In this document: in pieces, positions 49,801-61,800 of the stretch
How the letters are laid out: the number at the start of each line of letters is the position of its first letter
Position numbering within the stretch: position 1 is the first letter of the stretch
Source: Astropecten irregularis
Lineage: Eukaryota; Echinodermata; Asteroidea; Paxillosida; Astropectinidae
Assembly: GCA_963971285.1 (NCBI GenBank)
Contig: OZ020254.1
Span: forward strand, 5,828,001-5,892,000
Reading direction: 5' to 3'
DNA: 64,000 nt
Position numbers and translations under genes: made by a program
The notes under the pieces: generated by a model
The model's input: only the letters and a program-made list of their open reading frames with translations
Database searches by the model: none
Told to the model about the DNA's origin: nothing

Positions 49801-52800
49801 AAATAAACGACCCTGGGTGGATTTCCACCTGAGACTCAATAGTCAGTCAGTCAGTCAAGGACAATATGGGAGTTTGTATAGTTTACCAGTGATGTATCCA
49901 TTATTATTTTCTAGGTCACTTTGTCTGATGCTATTTATTTTGCTGACACAGTGATTGTTCAACGATTGATTGGTCAGCCCAAAGGTTACAGTGACCATGA
50001 GGATGATGGTCAGCTGATCAATAATCCGACTGTAAACAATGTACAAATGTTCTTGAATTTTGCATACAATGCGTATTATTGTATTGTAGACACCACACAC
50101 TGCACAACATACAGTGTTCACGACACAACTGGACTTGTTTTGCACAGTGGGCCCGGAAGAAAAATGCCATAGTTCATATTGGGGTCATGTACAAGTGTAG
50201 GGGAATGACGTGTACATGTACATTATAACATGGAGCTATAAACAGAACACTTAAGTCATGTATTCAACTGCAGCTACACAGCCTAATGTTTTTCTCCAGT
50301 GGTTGATTTCACCAAGTACAAAGATCAATCTTAAATCATGAACCAATATCTTAATTGCTAAGCAAAGTGTGATGTCACAATACAAATTACCATGGTGATA
50401 TAATAGACAACCCATCTTTACTCTTTCAAAAGGTTTCGTGAAATCCAGCCCTGAAAACACGGTGTTCCCATCTTCTAATCTCAGTCTACAGTGGACAATC
50501 TGTACACAATACACGTAGGCTGGGGACAGGGTCATATTTTAAATCAAGCACGTATCACTATCACGTGGCATGTTTTCAGACTTACATGTAACATACATTG
50601 TACAACATACACACCTGATGCCACTCTGCATTGGATGTCCAGCGTACATGTATGTCTCTGGTCAAGGTTTTTGTTTGTTTTAGCCAACCCTAAAAAATGG
50701 TCAAGATTGACAATGAAGGATCATAGGCCTATGTACACACACACAAACAGAATATTTTGGAATTTGATAGGAAAATCATACAGTGAGTGAGGTCAATCCA
50801 TTCCCAATCTGATAATGATACACAGATTATGGCAGAAGGAATTATACTGTACATAGTCTCCACAAAGTCATCATGCAATAACCAATCAATTTTAATACAG
50901 GTACATCACTCCAAGGCAAGCCTCAAGAGGCACTCGGGGCCTTACTGAGGATGGATTGCTCTGTATCAAAAATTCAAAATGTTTCTTGTTGTTTAAGTCC
51001 ATTTTGGAATAATAATAAATAAATGAACAGTGTGCATAATATGCGCCTCCATTAGTACTTTATGTACATGTACAGTAAAACATGTCATTTATTATGAAGA
51101 CAAATTTCCACATTCAGTTAATTCAGTGACAGTTGCCAAGTTAAAAGAGGAGAGCTGTGCACGTGTGTGGTGTACACGTGTTTACCGACTGCACAAGACA
51201 GTGCACGCATGTGTCTTACCACATAGTCAGTTAGTCACACACCCATTGCCCAAATTCTGAAGTCCTCAATGATGTCAGTGTACATGAACATGTATGTGCA
51301 CCTGATAATGTTAATTTGATTGGTAAACCAATAATGTGCACATTGACAAAAGGATAATTACCACAATCTCCACAGCCTGGGAACTGATCATAAAACCACG
51401 TACTAGCATGAAAACCACACTGTGGTGTACAAAACTGTACAACTGTAGTACCACAGGAAAAACCATGTGAACGTCGTAAATTGTGGCATGCAGGAGAGTG
51501 TAGGGTTTAAAATGTCTTATTAATTTTTTATTATATAAACAATGAATTTCATGTATTTCTATATATTATGACAAATGAATATAAAATTGAATTGAATTGA
51601 AATTTTTGAATTGAACAAAATTTGATGGCTCATCTCATCAAAAATCTGCAGTTTTTTTAAATTAATGCCATGGAATATAGTGATATACCGGGTACATGTG
51701 ATGAGCTCTATCAAGATCAATAGATTGATGAATTTCATGCTCAACTGCTTTTTCAAGCACCGAATCCATTAAGCCTTTTCTGTAATGTTGCTCAAATAGG
51801 CTCATCAAAGCCAATTACTGCTGCATAGTGCACAAATTGAAGCAAGAGGTCAATTTTGTTAATTTTTCACAGAGTAATATTCGGTTTTCAGAATCTTAAA
51901 TGGTTACAAATTATGTATTTGAGATGTACGGTCATTTTGACTTTAAGTTGTCTATTAATCATCTCAGCTTAAGCCATAATGGATATGGCATCATGGAACA
52001 GATGGTCATTTTCCAGACAGCAAAATGATAGCCGTGCTCAATAGACCTACAGTACTACTGCAGCTCACTGAAGTGTCAAGACTACAACACACTGTACATA
52101 TGTGTCAGCAGCACTCGATCGGCACTATGCTGTACCGTAAATTCAGATGTTCCGTCTGCTGTCTTTGATAAGCGAATTTAATATGATGAAAACCTTTTGC
52201 ATAATAAATGTACATGTACAGTGTAAATGAAGTTGCACATCAGCGGCCATGTGATGTGCAGTGAACTGAAAAAATGGGCGGCAATGATAACAAGCAAGCA
52301 ATTAATGGCTGCGGTACACGTACAGCATGTACGTGTACGTGTTGGGAGGGGTAGTGTTTTCTCGTTGCCATGGAAAAATTGAACCGCCACTTTTCATACA
52401 ATAGCCTAGGTGTACATGTAGGCCTACAGCGTACATATAATTATGCACCTAGAAAACAATATATCTGAATCTATTCTGGCAGTCATACATGTACAGTAGG
52501 CCTACATGTACATGTACATACATGTGTATGCAGGATACACACAGTATGTACATGATATGTGTAGGCCTACATGTACATGAACTATGCACACACGTACCTA
52601 CACATGTACATGAACATACATGTAGGTTATAGAATGTTAAAATAGCAAGGGGTATTAGGCCTCTAGTCTTGCGACATACTGTATAGGCCTACTGTACAAG
52701 TGACATTTCAATCAATACAAATATACTATACATTATTCGCGTACATACATGTACGTACATGTACAATGTTGTCACTATGTCAGCAAATGGTCAAGGGCTG

Positions 52801-55800
52801 GTACAGGTCTGAATATATACTGCACATAATGTAGGCCTACATGTTCATAATTTCATATTTAATGTGCATTATTATGCATTACTACTTAGCCATTCATTCC
52901 AGGAATTACCCTCTGGTACATGTACTTCAAAGGGACCACACGACCTTACATATACCTCTGTCACAATTAATTCATCCCTCCACACAATTTTCACTTTAAT
53001 CTCCCACTTGGTACATTCACTATGCCTGTGTTGAAATTACATTAATCGAACCCCCCATTTTGTATGTGTAAGGCAAGGATTGGCTAGAGTATGGGCCAAG
53101 TACAGTACATTACATGTAAAATAAATGCTCAATGTTTACCAGATTGGAATTTGTACAGGCAAAATTTGTGAATTGTACTAGTACAGGGTGTATACATGTA
53201 CATCTTATACATGTACAATAAGATATACTTCATCATAACCGTATAGTACATGTACATGTACAAGCTGCCTTCTTTTTGTACTTTGAACAATGATCAACGC
53301 AGGATCAGAGAGCTCAAAATCATGAATATCCAAACCTTGAGGAGATGACATTTACAGTTCCCACATCATGCTCATGTGCATTGCACTGACCCTTGCCGGC
53401 CGTGCACTGAGATCGGTCTACGACGACGCTTGCCAGCAAAACAACCCCAAGATCCTTTTGGGCAGCAGACAATCCCGTATGCATAATTGGTGCTGGGTAT
53501 ACGTGGCAGAAATGCACTAAGTCTTCCAGTATTACATGTACATCATGTACATGTACATGTATAAAGGACAGCACATGTGCATTTCTTGATATGAATCAGA
53601 GTACATGTATCTAGGCCTACATGTACACTGTACATGGATTAATAATAAAAAATTATGGTCAACGTTGAGCAATCCAGATGGTGTATTATGTACATGTATA
53701 TGTCATAGCAGATAATGTCTTGTAGAACTTCAAAAGGTTTCGGCATGTATACATATATATACAATGTGTATTCCATAATGTCTGCACTGCCACAACACAA
53801 GAAATTTTGTATTAAAAATTCTCTGTGCACAGGCCAGATGAGGAAAGGCCTATTCACACCTTCTCACTGGATTCAAGAAATAAACTGCTGACGTCTGTAG
53901 CAACCATAACATGCAGTAATTAAAAATAGTTTCACAATATGAGCTCCACATGTACCACACACTTGTGTATAAACCAGGGTTTTTTTTATTTGTGAAATAG
54001 CCAGTATTGGTACCAGCATATGTAGATTTATGTCTGCTGAGCAGTCTGCTCATTGTCATTAAAATCACACTTCACAAAAAAAAGAAAATTTGAAATGTCA
54101 GCTCTCTATATTCTGTACCCCACTACTGACAGGCAATGTTTGCTACTTTTCATAAAAAAGAAAAAGAAAACAGCCTATTAGGCTATGTAAGGAGAAAAAA
54201 AATTCAAGAGAAGGATTGTGCAAAAATAGTCACCACTTTGTTAGTACCAGTAGGTACATGTAATCACTGATGAGGTTTACACTGTACATTGCTCAATTTA
54301 TAGTTGAGTAATATACCCTCTTTGCATTGAGTTTATCCATACACTTTACAGTACTTAGTCATTGTAAGTGGTTTGAGTCCATCAAAAGGGGCTTTTCATT
54401 TTGAAGAAAAACAAACTGGTCATTTATTATTCAGCTGAAGACAGCTGCTGTAGTTAATCTTCATCAAAATCTAAAAGCTTGACATCTAACGCAAATTAAG
54501 GCTGAGAACAAGAGTGCTTCCAGTTTAAAAAAAGAAATCCCTTCACTTCAGTTAATGCCTTCGCTTCATTTTCAATATATTTCTTTTTATGAAACCAAGA
54601 ATCCATCCTGAATATTTCCATCTAAATGCACATTTCTATATGTCAGATGGGTTCAAATGTGCAGTGTGCATTCATTAGAAATCCCTTACAAATGCAAGGT
54701 CTGTTAACTTCACGTGCGGGCTGTGTAGAAATGGAACTGATGCATGTGACCGATTTCTTTTTCTTCATTGCATTGGGTTTTTTTTTTTTAAACAACATGA
54801 TTGCTTTCACAAGTCATTGGAATTTATTGTGATCAAAATACTGTAAATGCACAGTATGTATAATGTATACATGTTATGGTCCATGCCTTAGTATGTGCCT
54901 GGAGCTCGAACTTAACAAAAATGTATCAAAGGTTAAACAAATAACCGTAAGGTTAAAGGACAGCCTTTCAAGTAAACTGCACAACGGAAAAAAGGTGGTT
55001 ACTGATTAGTAGTATACATGAAGTACAAAAGTAAACATTCTGCAGATACAAACACATAAATTCCGGCTCTATCACAGTCTCAGTTTGAGGTGCAGTATTT
55101 TAGTAGAAGCAGCAAGGGAGAGTTTAGATGTTGATGTTGATGTGGAAATTATGTCCATTCAACATGGAAAACTATTCGACATCCATCAAAACCAAGCCTG
55201 TACTTTCAGAAACAATGCTTGTCAAGGCTTGTCAAAAGTGACTTGTATGAAGAACTAACAAAGGCTTGTCCAAAAAATTATTGTACAGTGTAATTAAATA
55301 TACAATGTAATTAAATATACATGTGTATGTAATTGAAAAATCATCGTACAGTGTAATTAAATATAGGCCTAATACATGCAATTGAGAAATTTACTAAAAT
55401 TTGTTAAATCAACCTAGCAAATTCCTGTATAATTTACAGTGTATGTAAGATTTTCAATTTTGGCCCTTCAATCCATAATTATCATCATTCCAGTGCTAAG
55501 AATATTGCATTAAATTTGAGGAGCAAACTGAAAAAAAAAAACAATTTGCAAGAGGGGTGTTAAATTTGTAAATCATTGATGAGTGCAAATTATATTCGCA
55601 CATAATTATAACATGTGGACACACTTATGAACAGGGGCCCCCTGACACCCATTCAGCAGTCACCATGATTGAAGGAATAATTCCACCCTGAATTCACGGT
55701 GGATGCTAACCAGTACATGATGCATATCAGAATTGAGCCTACAGGGTCTTGTTCAGACCATGAGCTAGCAACTTGCAGTCCCTATTATTTTAATTGAATA

Positions 55801-58800
55801 AATTCAAGCAGGAATTTCCTTGAGGTCAAATTTCCATACTATGCTTCCCCCCTAAAACTGACTCACTAGGTGGATGTGCAAGATCAGCTTCCTCCATAGT
55901 GCAAAGCATAATGTGTATGTGCGTGAGATCTGAGAACGGACAGAATGAACTGGTACTGCCTGATACATTTTAAGACAGCTTGTAAACAACAATATGGCGC
56001 AGTGTTGTGTGATCCCTGGGACGAAGGCTTCCATGCATCAGCCTTCCACTCAGTCAGTGTGTCTTAGCTGGCGAACTGTACCAGGCCTTATGATGCATCT
56101 CTCATAGGCAAACTGCACAGAAAAAACAGTCCGCACATACATGCATACGTGTTTGGTGTAGAGTACACAAGGCACATTATGTTTTGGTCATTTGCGTTCA
56201 AGTATGTACAAGCATGAAGGTAGAAATACCTCCATGTATAAGTTAGTCATTGCACACATACATTTCTAGCCTGAGTTTGTACACATAACACTGCAAGTCA
56301 TGTGCACAGCATGTTTGCCCTTTTATTTTGCTATTGATGCAGTTATAAGTGTTACATAAATTTAGGTACATACTGTATGCACAGGTTAATTATTATGCAG
56401 GTCTGTCTGCATGTACAGTGTGCATACACTGTACATACATGTAGGCCTACATGTACCTGCAATTATAGAAAGCAGGCGATATATGAGATACGGCAATTAA
56501 GTGAAGGTGTCAAAACAAAGTAACAGCACAGCCTGTGACATCAATACAAGCCTTTTACAGTGTGATTTTTCCCATCAATATCAACCAGCTGTTAATCAAT
56601 GGTTAAATTGCTTTGTAAATACTAAAACAAATTATAGTATTTCAATCAACCACACACATTATATGATGATGCAACGTACTAATTACCAATTAGTGCTAAT
56701 TTGCATATAATGCACATCAACTAAAGAACCAGGGATATATGTGAATGCCCTTACACGTTCTTTTACAACCTTAATTCACCAACAGTTTACACAGTTGAAA
56801 ATAATTTCATTTAGCATGCATTCACTTTTTTTCCAAAGTTTTCTTTATTAAATTATAAATTATGTAGAATGATTTTCATTCAAAAGTGCTGTCCGTTCTA
56901 ACAATAATATGTACATTGTACATATATTCTCATTTTTTTTAAAAGATCAACATTTGTGACTTTGCTTGCAAAATTTTGCCACCAATTATTTTGCCACAAA
57001 TTAAATTTTCTTCAGTTGCACAGTGAGTGATACATTTTTTATACGCATAGATAATTACATACTGTACATGTACACAGACATAGTGAGCACTGCATGCAAT
57101 TTATGAAGCCACAAGCTTGTCCAGGCTCACTTATCCCAGCTTACTATTGATGCTCAGTACAGGGGGTCTCTCAAAATGTCAATTTATTGTCATGACCTAC
57201 ATGTACAAGCCTATGCCTCATAAATCACGTGCCTGAAATTCAGAGCTGTCACTTGTGACATATGACCGTGTGTTGTCAATGTAGGTATGAAATTATGAAT
57301 GGATTTAAACTGAGGATGTTAGGGTTCTGTGTGTACAGTACTGTATGTAAATCTCACTAACTATTTTAGGTAATGCAGTTACTGCAGTTACTGTTTCTCC
57401 AACAGAACATCGGAAATAAAACTTGCACTCTTGACAGAAATAAATTACATAAATTACATAAATAAATTACATTTAATGCAGACACTACGTGTAGGCCTAC
57501 ATGTTAGCAGGTGTAGGCCCTGCTGGAACAGGGTTTCCAAATTTAATGATAAATTCATAATTTTATAGAATTTAGAAAGAGCATGGTCATCTTAAATCTT
57601 TTCAAAACTGTTTTTAAGGGACTGCAGTAAGCCTACCCAGATATGACACGTTTGCAGAATCACAAGTGCACATCACTGACCCCTACCCTGACCTGAATAA
57701 CAAAACAACCATAAAACATCCTACCATCCCCCTTTCCCTCATAAATGACCTGTAGCCATCTACCATCCCACCTGACCTGACCAACCAAGACTGACCTGAA
57801 GTTGAACCCAATCAATACATATATGAAACATGTACACAGCCTGATTTAGGCCTACGTGTACAGTGTACAAATATACATACGCCTTCTACACTTCTTACGT
57901 GATGATAAGCAATTTGACACAAGCAATTTTATACAGTGTTCTGGTAGACAATTTATGCCAGAGTCCCAAAGTGCCTTGGTATTTTCGTACACCATGTAAT
58001 TGCATGTACTGACATGCATGATGTATGCTGTACAGGCTGCATAATATTAGACAATGAAAAAAGAAGAAGACTGGGTTAAATAATGCAATATACATAAGAA
58101 AGTAGTTTTTTCATCATAAATTCCATAAACTGACATCAAAAAGAAAGCAATAATGATCAGTGCAGAGTGTACAAATTGGAGCCATGACGAATGTTAAACA
58201 AGTCTACTACCATCATTCTGTACTACTAGTCCACTTTGAAGATAATGTTCCTTTCAGCATGTTCGTACGTGCCACAGCACTCAATATTTAAACAGCTGTA
58301 GAAAAATTAGTAATTTACTTTACTCTTTGTAGCAACTACTGACCTAGATGATATATTGCCAAACACCAACTGCATGTACATAAAAGCATAGAAAATTTAC
58401 GAATAAAAGCCCCTGATGCCTAACAAGTACATGTATGTATTATGGTAACAACAAATCAATTGAGTGCCATTCAAAGTGCATTATTTCTCCCTCAGGCTCA
58501 TGGATCCATCCTAATACATACTGCACTGCTGCTTGACACATTTGAAATTGCATGTAATGCACAGAATATTATGTGCACATCATGTAAATTTAGGTTGTAA
58601 AGCCATTTCTTTACTGAATGTTTTCAAAAACCAATCTTTATAGGTTAAACCTACACCCATTGTTTATAATATCTGTCACTAGAACAGTAGGCCTACTGAT
58701 ATGAAGTATACCGATAGATGCAGGTCAACTGTACATGTAGGGCCAACGGCAGCAAGTTAGCAACACTCTACAAAATGCTCATTGATAAAACGTAATGCAC

Positions 58801-61800
58801 AAATTGCAGAATTTACAGTGTACGTACAATACATGTAATGCACTTTGAAGAGTTCAACGCACATGAATTATGGATTTCTGACGAACACATCTGGACTTCC
58901 AGGATCTTAGGCCTGGAGTTGATTTGATTATAATAACCTGAAACTTCAATCTCTAAGATCCATCAAAATTGTAAAATTTACACAAACACCTTGCTTACTT
59001 TACTCTTCCAATTTTGGAATATTCAAGCATAATTTAGTCTTATACAGCACACACAATGATTCAAGACAAATGCATATAAAATGCAGGGAATTCCTTCATC
59101 ATAAAATTTACATGTTAAAAATGGCACACATTCATGAATGATGTAGGCCTACACATGATGCTGTTCAAATATAATTGCCTCATTGCCTGGTTTATGTGGT
59201 GCATGCCACTGAAATGTAATACAATTTTTCCTGTTGTTTTTGTGTGTGTCACATGCGAGTCTCCAGAGGAAGTAGCAGGACTTCAACAGGAAGGAACATG
59301 CCTATAGAAAGGCAGCCATTAGCTGGGGGCCACCATGCACCTGCTTTTATAGTATAGTCTTCAGCATCTAAGGGTGCATTCCATTCAAAACAATGCAGTT
59401 ATTGCAGTACATAATCCTTTGGTATACATCGATGGAAAACCGTTGTATTATGTGCGCACTATTGCTTGGAACACACCTGGCACGTGTCTTAAGAGAAATA
59501 CACTGGGAACCCAGTAATGGCTGCCTGACTGTGTCTACATCTGCATTTTATGCATGTATGTCTCTGACTGACTATGACTGTCCACATGTAGGCACTTTTT
59601 GCTACGGCACCATCCTCTATTTCTTCACAGTCAACTACGGTACTTGGAAATCATCATATAGGCCTAACCTCCAAAATAATGAAGATCGGTTGTGTTTCAA
59701 TACTTCTAAACCATTCTACATTGCAGAATTTTTCCCCATTCTAAGATTGAATGGATCATGGAAATATTCATTCCTCCATAGACCATTGACATGTACATAG
59801 TAGGCTCACATGCACCTGTATTGCTCAAAGGTGTACAGTACATAGAATGAGTGAATCTGTTCTTAATCTGAAACCAAAAAAAGGTTGGTTTAGGGATAGA
59901 CTATTGTGGAAGGAAACCCAAACCTGTGGGAGTTTTTGCCTTTACAAAAGCCAATTTACAAACAATACAATGTATGCAGTACATACTGCCATCTTCATAT
60001 GATCAGATTACCTACACTGTACATGTAACCTATACACTTCATTTTGCCCCACTATCTACTGCACCAATACATTCAATGGTTGTGCAATTTCATCATGTCT
60101 GGAAGGATTGTGCACTGAGCACACAGTCATGTCCTTAAATTAAGGACAACCAATGTAAACACCACTCTTCCATTAGCCTGATTCAATGGTAGACTGTGTG
60201 TGCACAATGGCCTATATACCTGATAGATTACAGGGCATGTAACTGTAAGGGGGATTAGGCTATCACAATAAACAAGATCAACCAGGCAAGACTCCCAGGA
60301 CTGTCCAGGTGAAGGAGGAAACTGAGCTATTTTGTCTGAACAATGAACAGAATTTCAACAATGATTCTTCTATCAGCTGTTACAGGATGTCATCAATACA
60401 CCATTTGTGGTGAGATAATGAATTGGTTAATTAAGCCCATTAACAAGGTGACAGACTCCACTTAACTCAGGAAACTGACCAGCATGTGGTACAACACTGC
60501 TCAAACCAAAACAAACCAAGTCAATAACAAAGGTGTTTGGATTCAAGACAATTTCAAGAGACTGGAACTGAAAAAAAACCCATTTGATCAATAATATGCT
60601 CTAGGCTTCTGGTTGTTTTGGATGTAAATAAAAAAATATACGTGTATGTAAACAAAATACACTGGCCTAATAAAACTTTATGATGTGGTTACATGGCCAG
60701 TCATCCATACAACACAAAAAACATGTATAGGCCTAGCGGTATATTTTTCATTCAGATCCTTGGAATAAACTGAGCTGCATAATACACTGTGCAGCAAATT
60801 TCTCAATTTATTTTCAAGCTAGAGAAAACTGAAGGAAACTGCAACGCAGTTTCAGGCAATATTATTAAATGACAAATGTCTTCATGATGGTGCTTTATCA
60901 TGTTACATTTGTCAGAAAACCCGAAGCACAAGATTGTAATGAAATTAATGGAATTTTCATTGTTTACATCTCTTTAGCGAGCACAATACATTTTTCTGTG
61001 ACGCTATAGTTGTCAAGAAGGCTAGTAGTAGGCCTAGAACCAATTCCTGAAGTAAAGGTCTTTGCGCAAGCATCATAGGCCTAAAAATTACTAAAACTTA
61101 AAGGGATTACTAGTATCAGTAAAGCACAGGGTACCGTTAAGATTCGGTTAATTTTCCATCATAAAAAAGATATTTGGATAAAACAAACAGGCCCCTTGTA
61201 TTTCACAGGCTAATCCAGTCAGTGGAGGGACAATTTAGAGCACACACTGCTCATGCCTATATCAATAGCAATCAATATTTTATATAAAAAAACCCTTTTA
61301 GGCCTAATTCTTCTTGTTGTGAACTGTGAAAGACCAACGCAGCATACACAAAGGCCCAGCCTACTCAATACAAATAGGCCCTAAGTAATACAATAAATAG
61401 GGCATAGGCTTACAAACAACACTAGCCTACAAGCCTGTGGGCAATCACTGAATCAGTCGATTTCAATAAAAAACATTCCCTTTTATTGTGCATAAATTAC
61501 TATCTTTTGTTCATTCTCTAATTTTATGATTATTACACATTTGAAAACGTGTTGTTTTAAGTAAACGAAAAGCAATATGATGTATAGTTAGTACAACTAC
61601 AAGGGGGAGTTATAGTAGAAAAAACAAAGGAGGCGTTTCCTAAGTTTGCAAGGCGCAATGTGGTCAGCATTTTCAGCAACATGTTGTAGCCTATGCACAT
61701 CTTTTTTTTCCTAAACAGCAGAAGTTCACAATAAAAACTGATTACAAGTCACCATCATATGCTATAGTACAGCATTTTACTCACCACGGCCTCTGGTGCA

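Larger units (their letters stand above)
36100..60100. repeat. Dispersed palindromic words TACATGTA and TAGGCCTA
   Basis: Short self-complementary units, (TACATG)n and GTAGGCCTAC, often joined as GTAGGCCTACATGTACATG. Clear arrays occur at 41423-41442, 44676-44712, 52496-52530, 53241-53262 and 53541-53560. They occur in all the large introns here and are much sparser in the first 30 kb. Confidence 0.75.
45189..61784 (-). other. NDRG-like intron 1 (16.6 kb)
   Basis: Largest intron. Dense in TACATGTA and GTAGGCCTAC words, with local tandem repeats (46730-46766, 55270-55370, 57440-57475). Open frames such as 49921-50172 and 59393-59800 (plus) show no family resemblance. I see no internal gene. 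Confidence 0.6.

Noticed and set aside
49921-50172. 83-codon open frame in NDRG-like intron 1 that looks fairly protein-like
   Set aside because: No homologue recognised, no flanking splice sites that would fit either strand's gene, and an overlapping opposite-strand frame of similar length.
59393-59800. 135-codon open frame, plus strand
   Set aside because: Inside NDRG-like intron 1, no recognisable domain, repeat words (TACATG) within it and no splice or start context. Consistent with chance.
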